This document shows positions 35,601 to 44,560 of a stretch of DNA of 64,000 nt, in pieces (within the stretch, counting starts at the first letter, position 1; every line of letters starts with the position of its first letter). Source of the DNA: Actinobacteria bacterium UBA2272 (GTDB taxonomy: Bacteria; Actinomycetota; Coriobacteriia; Anaerosomatales; Anaerosomataceae). The notes under the pieces are model-generated. The model was given only the letters and a program-made list of their open reading frames with translations, searched no databases and had not been told where the DNA came from. The stretch lies in contig DDXA01000002.1 of assembly GCA_002347725.1 (NCBI GenBank), forward strand, positions 1-64,000. The letters are read 5' to 3'. The translations under genes and the position numbers were made by a program.

Positions 35601-36629
35601 CTAGGGCCTGGCCGCGCCTACGTAGTCGCTTCGGCCGGAAAGGCTCGACACCTTGACGACGTCGCCCGTCTGCGGCGCATGGACGTAGTTGCCGCCGCCG
35701 ATGTATATGCCGACGTGATGGATCCTCGTGCGACCGAAGAAGACGAGGTCCCCGGGCGCAAGGTCCGCCCTCGACACCCGCTGGCCAACGCCGTACTGCG
35801 AGCGGGAACTGTGCGGCAGGCGAACCCCGACCTGCGCGTAACACCACATGGTGAAACCGCTGCAGTCGAAGGAGTTGGGGCCGGACGCCGCCCACTTGTA
35901 GGGGCTACCCAGCTTGGAGAGCGCGATCTTGACGACCTCCGAGCGCGGGGCGTTGGTGGGAGCCGAGTAGGTTGTCCGGGCAGCCGCTGCGGCGGCGGCG
36001 GCACGCTGGCGTTCGGCAGCCGCCTCGGCCTCGAGGATCGCCGCGATCTCGGACTCCACTCCAGAGAGCACGCGTTTGCGCTCGGCCAGCTGCCGCTCGA
36101 CAGTCTCCTTCTGCGCCTGCAGGATGTCCGACTCGGCCTTGGCCTCGGCCTGCTGGGCGGCGAGTTGTTCGCGCGCCGAGTGGACCTCGGCCCGCGTGGT
36201 CTTGAGCTCGGCTATGCGCGCGGCGTCACTGTCGTTCATGTCCTGCAGCAGGTCCCAGGTGGTAGCGAACTGCTCGAACGAGGTGGCGCCGAACAGCATC
36301 TCGAGTGCGCCGAGCGGACCTTGGCGGTACATCCCGCGCGCACGTGCGCCGAGATGGTCCGTAAGCTCGGTCTGGCGCGCGGTGAGCGCGGCGAGCCGGA
36401 CCTCGGTCTTCTCGACCTCGGCGGTGAGCGCGTCGGTACGAGCCTTGGCCTCGTTGTACTCCTCGGCGGCTAGCTCGACCTGCTCATCGAACTCTTCTAC
36501 CTGCGCCTTTATCCGCGCGGCCTCTGCACGCTTCTCGGCAAGAGGCGCAGCGCTGGCGGTGGATGCCATGCCCGCGATGAGGGCGATCGTGAGGAGGAAC
36601 CCGCCTATGCGGGTGGTGATGTCTCTCAG
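35601..36629 (-). CDS. NlpC/P60 family endopeptidase with coiled-coil N-domain
   Basis: A roughly 342-residue secreted cell-wall hydrolase. Signal peptide ITTRIGGFLLTIALIAG ends at ASA-AP. Residues 30-210 are a charged coiled coil as in RipA and CwlO-type hydrolases. A C-terminal NlpC/P60 domain carries the catalytic NSFDCSGFTMWCYAQ Cys, APGDLVFFG and HVGIYIGGGNYVHAP with the catalytic His. The start is unusual. AGGAGG lies nine bases before an in-frame CTG at 36629 that places the signal peptide perfectly, while the nearest GTG codons (36719, 36746) lie inside the upstream gene and lengthen the N-terminus unnaturally. Confidence 0.88.
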   Translation of the reverse strand: MRDITTRIGGFLLTIALIAGMASTASAAPLAEKRAEAARIKAQVEEFDEQVELAAEEYNEAKARTDALTAEVEKTEVRLAALTARQTELTDHLGARARGMYRQGPLGALEMLFGATSFEQFATTWDLLQDMNDSDAARIAELKTTRAEVHSAREQLAAQQAEAKAESDILQAQKETVERQLAERKRVLSGVESEIAAILEAEAAAERQRAAAAAAAARTTYSAPTNAPRSEVVKIALSKLGSPYKWAASGPNSFDCSGFTMWCYAQVGVRLPHSSRSQYGVGQRVSRADLAPGDLVFFGRTRIHHVGIYIGGGNYVHAPQTGDVVKVSSLSGRSDYVGAARP

Positions 36630-36676
36630 GGCTTCTCGCCTCCTGGAGCGGACGGTCGGGCGGCTGAGCAGCCCGG

Positions 36677-37585
36677 CTATGGTACCACAGAGCCCGCTTC
36701 GCCCGACAGCGCGGCGCACACGCCATCGAGGATGCGCACGGCACACGCCTGCGCCTCGTGCTCCGTCTCGGCCACCCTCGAAGGAACGACGACGACCGCG
36801 ACACGCCGGCCCCGCTCGGCGCCGAACGCGGCAAGGAATCTGCCGTGCAGCGGTGCGTCGGCATGCACCGAGACCACCGGGACGCCGCCGCTGCCGACGA
36901 CGACCTCACCGGCGAGTGTGAGCGCTATGTCCCCCGACGGCACCTCCGGCCCGGCCGAGACCGTCACCGTCGCCCCGACTTCGGTGGCGTGGACGAGGTT
37001 CTCGAGGCGCTCGGCGACCGCGCGTCCGGGCGCATCGCTCCAGACGAGCGCGATAGACGTATGGCGCAGCGCCTCGGCCGCACGTACCGGTGCGGCGACG
37101 AGTGCCGACGGGGAGGATGGGTCCTTTCCCTGCCAGACATGACGGAATCGCTCAAGCATACGAACGGTGTCCGTCCCGGCGATACCGTCGGCCGGGAGAC
37201 CGACGTTGGCCTGGAACTCCCTGACCGCGCGCTCCGTGAAAGCGCCGAAGATGCCGTCAGTCGCACCGCACGCGAACCCGAGGACGTTGAGTGCGCCCTG
37301 CAGCCGCTGGACGTCGGCACCGTGGAAGTGCGGGTACCTCAGGTAGAGCAGGCGGTCACCGAGCGTGAAGGTCGCGTCGACGAGCGCCGACCACGTCTCA
37401 TCGCCGATGACTCCGTCCTCGGCAAGCCGTCGCTCGGCCTGGAACCGTCGCACGGCAGCATGCGTGGCGCCGAGGAAGACACCGTCGACGCCGGTCGGAC
37501 CCAGTTCGAAACCGAGTACGAGCAGACGCTGTTGTACGTCTTCGACCGCTGGGCCACGATCGCCTGGTGTTATGGGTTCGAACAC
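36677..37585 (-). CDS. Peptidoglycan-binding protein with two PG-binding repeats
   Basis: A 302-residue protein. Two PG_binding_1 domains are at residues 5-70 (PGDRGPAVEDVQQRLLVLGF and DGVFLGATHAAVRRFQ) and 80-145 (GADVQRLQGALNVLGF and DGIFGAFTERAVREFQ). The C-terminal half (about residues 165-300) is an alpha/beta domain with PVVSVHADAPLHGRFLAAF and multiple Val-rich strands, resembling an amidase-like or N-acetylmuramoyl fold without a clear catalytic pair. No signal peptide is visible, which is odd for a wall-binding protein. It starts GTG after GAGGAG. Sits between NlpC/P60 and a small winged-helix-like protein. Confidence 0.82.
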   Translation of the reverse strand: MFEPITPGDRGPAVEDVQQRLLVLGFELGPTGVDGVFLGATHAAVRRFQAERRLAEDGVIGDETWSALVDATFTLGDRLLYLRYPHFHGADVQRLQGALNVLGFACGATDGIFGAFTERAVREFQANVGLPADGIAGTDTVRMLERFRHVWQGKDPSSPSALVAAPVRAAEALRHTSIALVWSDAPGRAVAERLENLVHATEVGATVTVSAGPEVPSGDIALTLAGEVVVGSGGVPVVSVHADAPLHGRFLAAFGAERGRRVAVVVVPSRVAETEHEAQACAVRILDGVCAALSGEAGSVVP

Positions 37586-37619
37586 GGAACGCTCCTCGTG
37601 CCTCCGCGAACCGCCCGTC

Positions 37620-37958
37620 TCAGGAGCCGTAACGGTCCCTGAACTTGGCGACGTTCGTGCGCACATGCGCCTGGTGGGACTCGACGCGTCGCATGAATCC
37701 GTCGATCTCGTAGCCGAGCACGACATCACCGTTGAACCGGTAGGCGCCCGACGCGCTGTCGAAGTCTAGCACGAACGCCCTGGCGAGCACCGGTAGAACT
37801 CGCACGACATGTGCGGCCTGACAGCCCGTCTTGGTACGGATCTCGGCCTCGGTCAGCCACTCCGACTTGTGTCTGCGGAACAGAAGGAGCACATCGCGAA
37901 GCGACCGCTCGAGTTCAGCATCATCCGGCAGATTCGACAAGGCACGCGAGAGACTCAA
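37620..37958 (-). CDS. Hypothetical protein, winged-helix-like
   Basis: A 112-residue soluble protein. The centre (WLTEAEIRTKTGCQAAHVVRVLPVL) has the shape of a helix-turn-helix with recognition helix, followed by a beta wing (FVLDFDSASGAYRFNGD). A C-terminal helix (GYEIDGFMRRVESHQAHV) may dimerise it. A TTG start eight nt after GGGAGG is used; GTG codons seven codons upstream are also possible. Function unknown. Confidence 0.7.
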   Translation of the reverse strand: MSLSRALSNLPDDAELERSLRDVLLLFRRHKSEWLTEAEIRTKTGCQAAHVVRVLPVLARAFVLDFDSASGAYRFNGDVVLGYEIDGFMRRVESHQAHVRTNVAKFRDRYGS

Positions 37959-38018
37959 GCTCGCAACCTCCCGCACCACACGCCGGGACCCGACAGGCCC
38001 ATTCTAACCCCCAGCCGA

Positions 38019-39509
38019 TCAACGTGCGATGCTGACCTGGTTCTTGCCGCGTCGCTTGGCTTCATACATCGCGCTGTCGGCTGCCTCGACCAGTCGGGCG
38101 GTGGTAGTCGCGTGCTGTGGGTAGGTCGCCACGCCGAGGGAGACCGTCTGCGTGACGCTCCCGCCACCGGGAACCGAGAGATGCGGGTACTCGGCCATGC
38201 TCACGCGGATGCGCTCGGCAACGGCAGCGGCACCCGCAAGGTCGGTCTCGGGAAGCACTATGACGAACTCCTCGCCGCCGTAGCGGGCAGCCACGTCGAT
38301 CTCCCGCAGGTTCTGACGCACGATGCCGCTCACCGCGCGCAGCACCACGTCACCCTTGGGGTGACCGTACGTGTCGTTGAACTGTTTGAAGTCATCGATG
38401 TCGAGCATGATGACCGAAAGCTGGTGTCCGAAGCGCGCTGCACGCTCGAGCTCCTCGTCCAGCCGCTGATGCAGGTAGCCGTGGTTGTAGAGATCGGTCA
38501 GACGGTCCGTCACCGAAAGTCGCTCGAGTTCCTCGTGCAGAAGCGCGTTCTGCAAAGCGAGCGACGACTGGTTCGCGATGACCTGCAACCGGTCGCGCTC
38601 AGCGCTCGTCAACTCGCGGAACGTCGCGGACGCGATCATGAGCACGCCGATGATCGACTCACCCGAGCGCAGGGGCAGCGCCGCCTGCGACCGGACTTCA
38701 TCGGGCCGGACGGACCATCCGGCGAGTTCGGAGCCGGGCGGCACGTCGGACTGCTGGACGAATCCATCACGGAACGCGGCGCCAAGGATCGTCTCGGAGA
38801 CGGGAACGGTCTCCCGGAACATCTCCTCGGGGCGGCCCTGGCTCGCCCGGAGGCGGAGTGTCCAGTCCTGCTGCTCGAACAGGTAGATCGCTGAGACTTC
38901 GGCGCCGAGGATGCCGTTGGCGCCATCGACGATCAGGCTCGTCACATCGTCTACCGAACTGAACGTGGTGAGCGCCTTGAAGAACTCGTGGGTGAAGAAG
39001 ATCTCGGCCAGGCGCCCCTCGAGTTCCTCATTGGCCTTCTCGAGCGCCTCCTTGCTCGACTGGAGACGCCGCTCGTGGCTCCGGATCTTGTCGTAGGCGA
39101 CCTGCAATTCGACGAAGATCTTCTCCTGCTCCTCGCTTCGCTTCTTCGCGATGAGCAGGTCCCACACGAGTTCCGCCGCACTACCGCTCACGATGATGAC
39201 GCCGCTCAGGCGCTGGGCCTCGAGCGTGGCGTTCACGGTAGGGTCGTCGGAGAGGTCCAGGACGAGATCGAGCGGGCTCATCTGGTACAACTCGTCGAGT
39301 TCGGTCGTGCTGAACACACCGAGGTCGTCCGCCAGGCGCATCGCGGGGGCCGAACGGCCGGTGTCGTAGACAGCGACGACATCCAGGTTCTCCACGTCGC
39401 TGAGCAGGCGAAGCACCGACGTGGCGCGGAGGCCGCCGCCGGCGATCGCGATACTGATATGGCCGCTTCGGGTTGCCGTGGTGACGGCCGGCCCCGCGCG
39501 CTCCTCCAT
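38019..39509 (-). CDS. Diguanylate cyclase with Rossmann-like, coiled-coil, GAF and GGDEF domains
   Basis: A 496-residue c-di-GMP synthase. Residues 15-130 resemble a Rossmann domain (ISIAIAGGGLRATSVLRLL, then VVAVYDTGRSAPAM and LDLVLDLSDDPTV). Residues 135-185 are coiled coil, 185-330 a GAF domain. Residues 340-496 form the GGDEF domain with the active site RYGGEEFVIVLPETD and the inhibitory I-site REID upstream. It should therefore be active and feedback-inhibited. A Rossmann sensor on a GGDEF protein is uncommon and suggests NAD(P) or oxidised-metabolite input. It follows cheD on the same strand. Confidence 0.92.
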   Translation of the reverse strand: MEERAGPAVTTATRSGHISIAIAGGGLRATSVLRLLSDVENLDVVAVYDTGRSAPAMRLADDLGVFSTTELDELYQMSPLDLVLDLSDDPTVNATLEAQRLSGVIIVSGSAAELVWDLLIAKKRSEEQEKIFVELQVAYDKIRSHERRLQSSKEALEKANEELEGRLAEIFFTHEFFKALTTFSSVDDVTSLIVDGANGILGAEVSAIYLFEQQDWTLRLRASQGRPEEMFRETVPVSETILGAAFRDGFVQQSDVPPGSELAGWSVRPDEVRSQAALPLRSGESIIGVLMIASATFRELTSAERDRLQVIANQSSLALQNALLHEELERLSVTDRLTDLYNHGYLHQRLDEELERAARFGHQLSVIMLDIDDFKQFNDTYGHPKGDVVLRAVSGIVRQNLREIDVAARYGGEEFVIVLPETDLAGAAAVAERIRVSMAEYPHLSVPGGGSVTQTVSLGVATYPQHATTTARLVEAADSAMYEAKRRGKNQVSIAR

Positions 39510-39561
39510 TCGTGCCCCTTCGCAGTCTTGGCGCCGTTCGTTTCGGTTGGGCGTACTTGGC

Positions 39562-40080
39562 TTAGAGTTCCTTTATCCCATATCTATAGCTGCGCACAAC
39601 CACTAAGCCGGTATCCAGGTACAACTCCATCGAGCGAGCGTGCGTTCCACCTGTATCTTCGGCAACCAGGGGTATGCGCAGTAGTGCTAACTGGGCCTTG
39701 ACTTCCAGGATGTTCCTCTCGCCAATACTGGCGAGTCCGCCGTCTGAGCCAAACATCGTCGAACCACCCGCGATCTTCGCCACAAGCCTGCGAATCGTCG
39801 ACCCCTCGGCCACCTCGTCGGCGAGCCTGGGCAGCGCTACGGACGCGAAACGTTCGATCCGTCCGGCCACCCGGCTTTCCGCGGGTGACGGAAGCATGAC
39901 ATGGGCGAGTCCTCCACGTTGGCGAAACGCGTCCCACAGTGAGACTCCCACACACGACCCGAGTGCGGGGGTGACCATCACCTTCGGATGCTCGGCAACG
40001 GCCAGCTCACCCGTGAGAACGAGTATCGTGTTGGGATCCTGTGCTGCCCAGGGTCCGCCTATGCTATCGACGATGGACAC
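39562..40080 (-). CDS. cheD: Chemoreceptor glutamine deamidase CheD
   Basis: A 172-residue deamidase acting on receptor Gln residues. Catalytic Cys sits in PALGSCVGVSLWDAF, catalytic His in RGGLAHVMLPSP. AKIAGGSTMFGSDGGLASIGERNILEVKAQL and LVAEDTGGTHARSM complete the family pattern. GTG at 40080 lies right after the cheC stop; a TTG at 40107 inside cheC is possible. It pairs with CheC, as in Bacillus and Thermotoga adaptation. Confidence 0.93.
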   Translation of the reverse strand: MSIVDSIGGPWAAQDPNTILVLTGELAVAEHPKVMVTPALGSCVGVSLWDAFRQRGGLAHVMLPSPAESRVAGRIERFASVALPRLADEVAEGSTIRRLVAKIAGGSTMFGSDGGLASIGERNILEVKAQLALLRIPLVAEDTGGTHARSMELYLDTGLVVVRSYRYGIKEL

Positions 40081-40084
40081 CGAC

Positions 40085-40696
40085 TCAGACGATGCCGAGA
40101 CGGCCAAGAACCACGTCGAGACTGTCGGGATCCGGGAGGTAGAACAGGGCCGCGTCGACGGCCACCTCCTCAGTCTCGAACCGCGTCATGATGAGGATCG
40201 CCGTCTCGGCCTTCATGCCGATGGCGGTCGTCACCGCCTCGAGGATCGCGCCCATCATGTCGAACGCGAACTGCGGCGGCGACGGCAGCACGGAGAGTTC
40301 CGTGAACCGCGAGACGGCGGCAAGGTATGCGGACTGAAGCACGGATGCGGCATGCGTCACCAGTCCCTCCTCGTCGGCACCGAGGGACTTGGACGTACCC
40401 ACCTCCCGCGAGCGAAGGAGATCGGCGATCGCGAGAAGGTCCTTCCTGAGAGCGATGAACAGCAGCCCCCCGCTCAGGTCGCCGAGGAGGCGGCTGTACA
40501 CCGCGCCCACGAGATTCTCCGGCCCGCCGAAGACCGCAGGCACCTCGGTGATGGGAAGCAGGCGGATATCGGGGACGCCGATCCTGACCGGTGTACCCAC
40601 AAGTTGTGAGAGCGCGGTGGCGGCGTGCCCGGCTCCGATGTTGCCGACCTCACGCAAAGCGTCGATCTGCATGGCCGAGAGGTTTTCGGGATCCAT
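40085..40696 (-). CDS. cheC: CheY-P phosphatase CheC
   Basis: A 203-residue phosphatase. The first active-site helix is ALREVGNIGAGHAATALSQ (E-x-x-N motif), the second region is GLVTHAASVLQSAYLAAVS, in which the second E/N pair is degenerate. CheC binds CheD and couples CheY-P level to receptor deamidation. Sits between cheA and cheD with no gap to speak of. Confidence 0.92.
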   Translation of the reverse strand: MDPENLSAMQIDALREVGNIGAGHAATALSQLVGTPVRIGVPDIRLLPITEVPAVFGGPENLVGAVYSRLLGDLSGGLLFIALRKDLLAIADLLRSREVGTSKSLGADEEGLVTHAASVLQSAYLAAVSRFTELSVLPSPPQFAFDMMGAILEAVTTAIGMKAETAILIMTRFETEEVAVDAALFYLPDPDSLDVVLGRLGIV

Positions 40697-40697
40697 G

Positions 40698-42635
40698 TCA
40701 TCCCTCCATCTTCAGGAGCGTGCGTGGGTCGAGGATGAGTGCGACGTGGCCGTCGCCGAGCACCGTCGCCCCGCCGATACCGTGCAGACCCCGGAACAGC
40801 GCTGAGAGCGGCTTGATCACGATCTCCTGCCGACCGATCAGATGTGGCACGGTCAGGGCGCGCATCTCCTCGCCCGAGTGGATGATGACGATATGGTCCC
40901 CGGGGTCGGCTGCCGCCTCGCCCGGCTCCGCCACGCCGCAGACCACGTCGAGCCTCTGGATGGGGATCACCGACCCATCACGCAGCACGGTGACCCATCG
41001 TCCCTCGACGGTCTCGAGCGTGACCTCGTCGAGTCCGAGAACCTCGTCGACAGCGCTCAGCGGGACCGCGAAGACCTGGTCACCGCACGCCAGCAGCAGC
41101 GCCTGGATGATGGCGAGCGTCAGCGGCAGCCTGAGTGAGATGCTCGTCCCCTCTCCCGGGGTCGACGTGATCGAGATGGTGCCGCCGAGATACTCGATCT
41201 TGCCCTTGACCACGTCCATTCCGACGCCACGCCCGGAGACCTTGGTCGCCTGTTCGACGGTGCTGAATCCCGGTGCACACACGAACAGGAAGATGTCGTG
41301 CTCGGAGTACGAGTCACGGGCGGATTCCTCAACCAGCCCGCGCGCGACGGCCGCAGACCAGATTCGCCCTACGTCAAGGCCGCGGCCGTCGTCGGAGACG
41401 GTGATCCTGATCTGCTCTCGCTCCCGTTCGGCCGCAAGTCGAACGGTCCCGCGCTCGGACTTGCCTGCTGCCACACGCTCCTCCGGCGTTTCGACACCAT
41501 GATCCACGCAGTTGCGCAGAAGGTGGACGATGGGATCGCCGATCTCGTCCAGGACTGTGCGGTCCAGCTCGATGTCCAGTCCATCCGTCTCGAGAGTGAC
41601 ATCCTTGCCGAGGTCGCGTGCGAGATCCCGGACCATGCGCGGGAACCGGTTGAATATGTTGCCGACCGGCACCATGCGCGTCTGCATGACTTCCTGCTGC
41701 AGCTCGGCGCTGACCCTCTCGAGCGCGTCCAGGGTGTCGCCGAGCTCGGGCAGATCCGCGTCACGGGCGATCCGCTCCAAACGTGAACGAATGATGACCA
41801 GCTCGCCGACGAGGTTGACCATGGCGTCCAGGTGCCCGATGGAGATACGGACCGTCTGCGTCTCACTGAGCTTGGGCACCGGGCGCGCCGAAGACGTAGG
41901 CCGGGGGCTCGCGTCCTGGGTGCTGGCGGAAGGCGCTGGCTCCGCAACCGGCTCGACCACGACATTCTCGACCTCGGTCACCGCGATCAGGGCGTTGTGG
42001 ACCGCCTCCGGCGCAGCGCTCGTGCGAAAGACGACCTCGAAGGACCGGTCGAACCGCTCGTCTTCGATCTCTCGTGCACTCGGCCTCGTCTCGACCACCG
42101 TGCTCATGTGGCTGAGGCGCTTGATCGCCATGTAGGCGCGCACCCCTTTCAGGACGCACGCCTCCTCGAGTGTGATCCGGGCCTGGAAGAGCGCGCCCTC
42201 ACCGGTGTCCGCAGCAGGAGCCTTTCCGGACGGCACCTCGGCAGCCGCTGGTGCGGCCATCGCGCGTGCCACGAGCTCGGCGACGATACCTTCGATGGAG
42301 GCTTCGCCGGTCCCGGCAGACTCGACGGCGATGGCCTCGCGAACGACATCGATCGCCCGAAGCATGAGGTCGATGAGCTCGTGGTCGGCGGCCTGTACGC
42401 GACGCCGGACGGTGTCCATCAGCGACTCCATCTTGTGCGTGAGCTCCTGCGTGCTCCCGTACGCCATCGCCGCGGCCATGCCCTTGAGGCTGTGTGCGCC
42501 CCTGAAGACCGTCTCGACCGGCTCGAGATCGTTCGGCTCGGCCTCGAGCGCGAGCAGCCCCTCGGTCATCGCCTGAAGGTACTCGGCGCTCTCGCTGAGG
42601 AAGACGTCCCGATATGCGGACATGTCGTCACTCAT
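40698..42635 (-). CDS. cheA: Chemotaxis histidine kinase CheA
   Basis: A 645-residue sensor kinase. P1 phosphotransfer: FRGAHSLKGMAAAMAYG with the phosphorylated His. A P2-like region follows (residues 150-245). P3 dimer helix (SIGHLDAMVNLVGELVIIRS), P4 ATPase with HLLRNCVDHG, N and G boxes (DDGRGLDVGRIW), and a C-terminal CheW-like P5 (ALLLACGDQVFAVPL). It overlaps neither neighbour but is one base from cheC. Confidence 0.96.
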   Translation of the reverse strand: MSDDMSAYRDVFLSESAEYLQAMTEGLLALEAEPNDLEPVETVFRGAHSLKGMAAAMAYGSTQELTHKMESLMDTVRRRVQAADHELIDLMLRAIDVVREAIAVESAGTGEASIEGIVAELVARAMAAPAAAEVPSGKAPAADTGEGALFQARITLEEACVLKGVRAYMAIKRLSHMSTVVETRPSAREIEDERFDRSFEVVFRTSAAPEAVHNALIAVTEVENVVVEPVAEPAPSASTQDASPRPTSSARPVPKLSETQTVRISIGHLDAMVNLVGELVIIRSRLERIARDADLPELGDTLDALERVSAELQQEVMQTRMVPVGNIFNRFPRMVRDLARDLGKDVTLETDGLDIELDRTVLDEIGDPIVHLLRNCVDHGVETPEERVAAGKSERGTVRLAAEREREQIRITVSDDGRGLDVGRIWSAAVARGLVEESARDSYSEHDIFLFVCAPGFSTVEQATKVSGRGVGMDVVKGKIEYLGGTISITSTPGEGTSISLRLPLTLAIIQALLLACGDQVFAVPLSAVDEVLGLDEVTLETVEGRWVTVLRDGSVIPIQRLDVVCGVAEPGEAAADPGDHIVIIHSGEEMRALTVPHLIGRQEIVIKPLSALFRGLHGIGGATVLGDGHVALILDPRTLLKMEG

Positions 42636-42641
42636 GGCAGG

Positions 42642-43691
42642 TCACCCCCTTACCGATCGTCGGATCTCCGCAGCGACGCGACCGAGCGGCACCACCCGCG
42701 AGGCGACCCCGGCGCGAACCGCCGCGCCGGGCATCCCCCACACCACGCTGGTCTGCTCATCCTGGACGATCGTCTCGCCACCGGCGTCCGTGATCGCCCT
42801 GAGTCCTGCCACTCCGTCCGTTCCCATCCCCGTGAGGACCACGCCCACAGCGCGGTCGGCGAACCGGGCAGCGACGCTTTGGAGCATCGGGTCGGCAGCC
42901 GGACGCACGCCGTGGATCGACGGCGCGTCATCCAGCACCACCCTCGGTGCGCTGCGACCAGCGATACGCATGTGGACTCCGTGCGGCGCCACATACGCCA
43001 CGCCCGGCTCGATGCGGTCACCGTCGCATGCGGTGATGACCTCGATATCGGTGACCCGGCCCAGGCGCCGGGCGAGCGAATCGGTGAAACCTGCCGGTAG
43101 GTGCTGGACGACCACGTACGACACCGGTAAGTCGGCGCCAAGACCACTGAAGACCGTCTCGAGCGCAGGCGGACCTCCGGTGCTGGCAGCGATCGCGACG
43201 ACACGCTCGAGCGCCGAGACCCGGCCGCGCTCGGGAGACAGTCGCGTCGCGGACGCATCGTCCCGGACATGCGCGACAAGGCGGCTCTCGGGTCGGACCC
43301 GGTAGGCGGTCTTGATCTTCTTGATGAGCAGGTCCGAGAGATCGGCGAGCGAGCTCGCGAACCCCGAGGCGGGCTTCACGATGAAGTCGGTCGCGCCAAG
43401 CATGAGAGCCTGGTACGTGGTGTCGGGGTCATCGACGGCCGAGAGCATGACCACGCGAGTGGGCGTCGTCCGGATGATGTGCGGAAGTGCTTCGATGCCG
43501 GTGAGCTCGGGCATCTCGATATCGAGTGTCATCACGTCGGGGCGCAGCGCGAGACACTTCTCGATCGCGTCGATCCCGGTCTTCGCCGCACCGACGACCT
43601 CGATGCTGGGATCGACACCGAGCGCGCGCGTCAGCAACTGCCGCGTGAGCGCGGAATCGTCGACCACGAGCACCTTGACCGTCGAACGCAT
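42642..43691 (-). CDS. cheB: Chemotaxis response regulator methylesterase CheB
   Basis: A 349-residue receptor glutamate methylesterase/deamidase. An N-terminal receiver (VLVVDDSALTRQLLTRAL with phospho-acceptor in DVMTLDIEMP) is joined by a linker to the esterase domain. The catalytic triad lies in AIAASTGGPPALETVF (Ser), VVQHLPAGFTDSLARRL (His) and GMGTDGVAGLRAI (Asp). Same order as in CheA-CheB-CheY operons. Confidence 0.95.
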   Translation of the reverse strand: MRSTVKVLVVDDSALTRQLLTRALGVDPSIEVVGAAKTGIDAIEKCLALRPDVMTLDIEMPELTGIEALPHIIRTTPTRVVMLSAVDDPDTTYQALMLGATDFIVKPASGFASSLADLSDLLIKKIKTAYRVRPESRLVAHVRDDASATRLSPERGRVSALERVVAIAASTGGPPALETVFSGLGADLPVSYVVVQHLPAGFTDSLARRLGRVTDIEVITACDGDRIEPGVAYVAPHGVHMRIAGRSAPRVVLDDAPSIHGVRPAADPMLQSVAARFADRAVGVVLTGMGTDGVAGLRAITDAGGETIVQDEQTSVVWGMPGAAVRAGVASRVVPLGRVAAEIRRSVRG

Positions 43692-43701
43692 GTGTCCCCG
43701 C

Positions 43702-44076
43702 TCAGCAACGTGGCGTGGACTGCAGGCACTTCTTGACCGTCTCCAGGACCTTGGTTGGCTGGAACGGCTTCACGAGGAAGTCCATCGCCCCATACTCAAG
43801 AGCCTCGACGATCATCTTCTGTTGTCCCATCGCGCTGACCACGAGGACGCGAGCAGCGGGGTCGTACTCCCGGATCCTACGAAGCGCCTCGAGGCCGCTC
43901 ATCTCGGGCATCGTTATATCCATCGTGACGACGTCCGGTTTGACCTCGGCGTACTTCTCGATCGCGTCACGCCCGTTGACGGCTTCGTGGATCACGTAGC
44001 CCTCGCGGGCAAGGATGTCGCGAATCATCATGCGCATGAACGCCGCGTCATCGACCACGAGCACCGTCTTAGACAT
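43702..44076 (-). CDS. cheY: Chemotaxis response regulator CheY
   Basis: A 124-residue single receiver domain. It starts MSKTVLVVDDAAFMRMMIRD with the acidic pair, has the phospho-acceptor Asp in PDVVTMDITMPEMSG, a Ser/Thr switch in VLVVSAMGQ, and Lys in FLVKPFQP. Its start overlaps the end of cheW by 8 nt. Confidence 0.95.
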   Translation of the reverse strand: MSKTVLVVDDAAFMRMMIRDILAREGYVIHEAVNGRDAIEKYAEVKPDVVTMDITMPEMSGLEALRRIREYDPAARVLVVSAMGQQKMIVEALEYGAMDFLVKPFQPTKVLETVKKCLQSTPRC

Positions 44077-44560
44077 CGGCACCATCCTCCTGAAGCTGTC
44101 CGCCGGACATGAACACGGGCTTCGGGAGAGCCTTGTCCGCATCGAGCAGGATGACCAGCCGGTCACCGTGGCTCACGACACCCTCGAACGCCTCGCTCGT
44201 TTCCGCGCCCAGTGCGGCCGCCGGCGCCGGTTTGACGTCGCCGACAGCGATGCTCGCTACCTCGTACACGACATCCACAGCAAGGCCGACAGACCCGACG
44301 CTGCTCTCGACCACGATGATCCTCGACGCCTGCGTCGGCACGAGCGGCTCGCCCAGGAGTACCCGGCCGAGGTCGACGAGCGGGATGACCTGGCCGCGCA
44401 GGTTGATCACGCCATCGACACCGGCAGGTGCCCGCGGGACCGGCGTGGCGGCCTCGTAGCGGATGATGCTCTGCACCCGCTTGATAGCGAGCCCGTACTC
44501 CTCCGATCGCAACCGGAACAAGACGTACTGCCGCTGCTCGGCGATCAGGAGTTCGTCCAC
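44069..44560 (-). CDS. cheW: Chemotaxis coupling protein CheW
   Basis: A 163-residue scaffold joining receptors and CheA. The family fold is visible: QYVLFRLRSEEYGLAIKRVQSI, VDGVINLRGQVIPLVDLGRVLL, and AVDVVYEVASIAVGDV. The GTG at 44560 follows GAGGGG and lies inside the 3' end of the receptor gene, giving a 16-nt overlap. Confidence 0.94.
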   Translation of the reverse strand: MDELLIAEQRQYVLFRLRSEEYGLAIKRVQSIIRYEAATPVPRAPAGVDGVINLRGQVIPLVDLGRVLLGEPLVPTQASRIIVVESSVGSVGLAVDVVYEVASIAVGDVKPAPAAALGAETSEAFEGVVSHGDRLVILLDADKALPKPVFMSGGQLQEDGADV

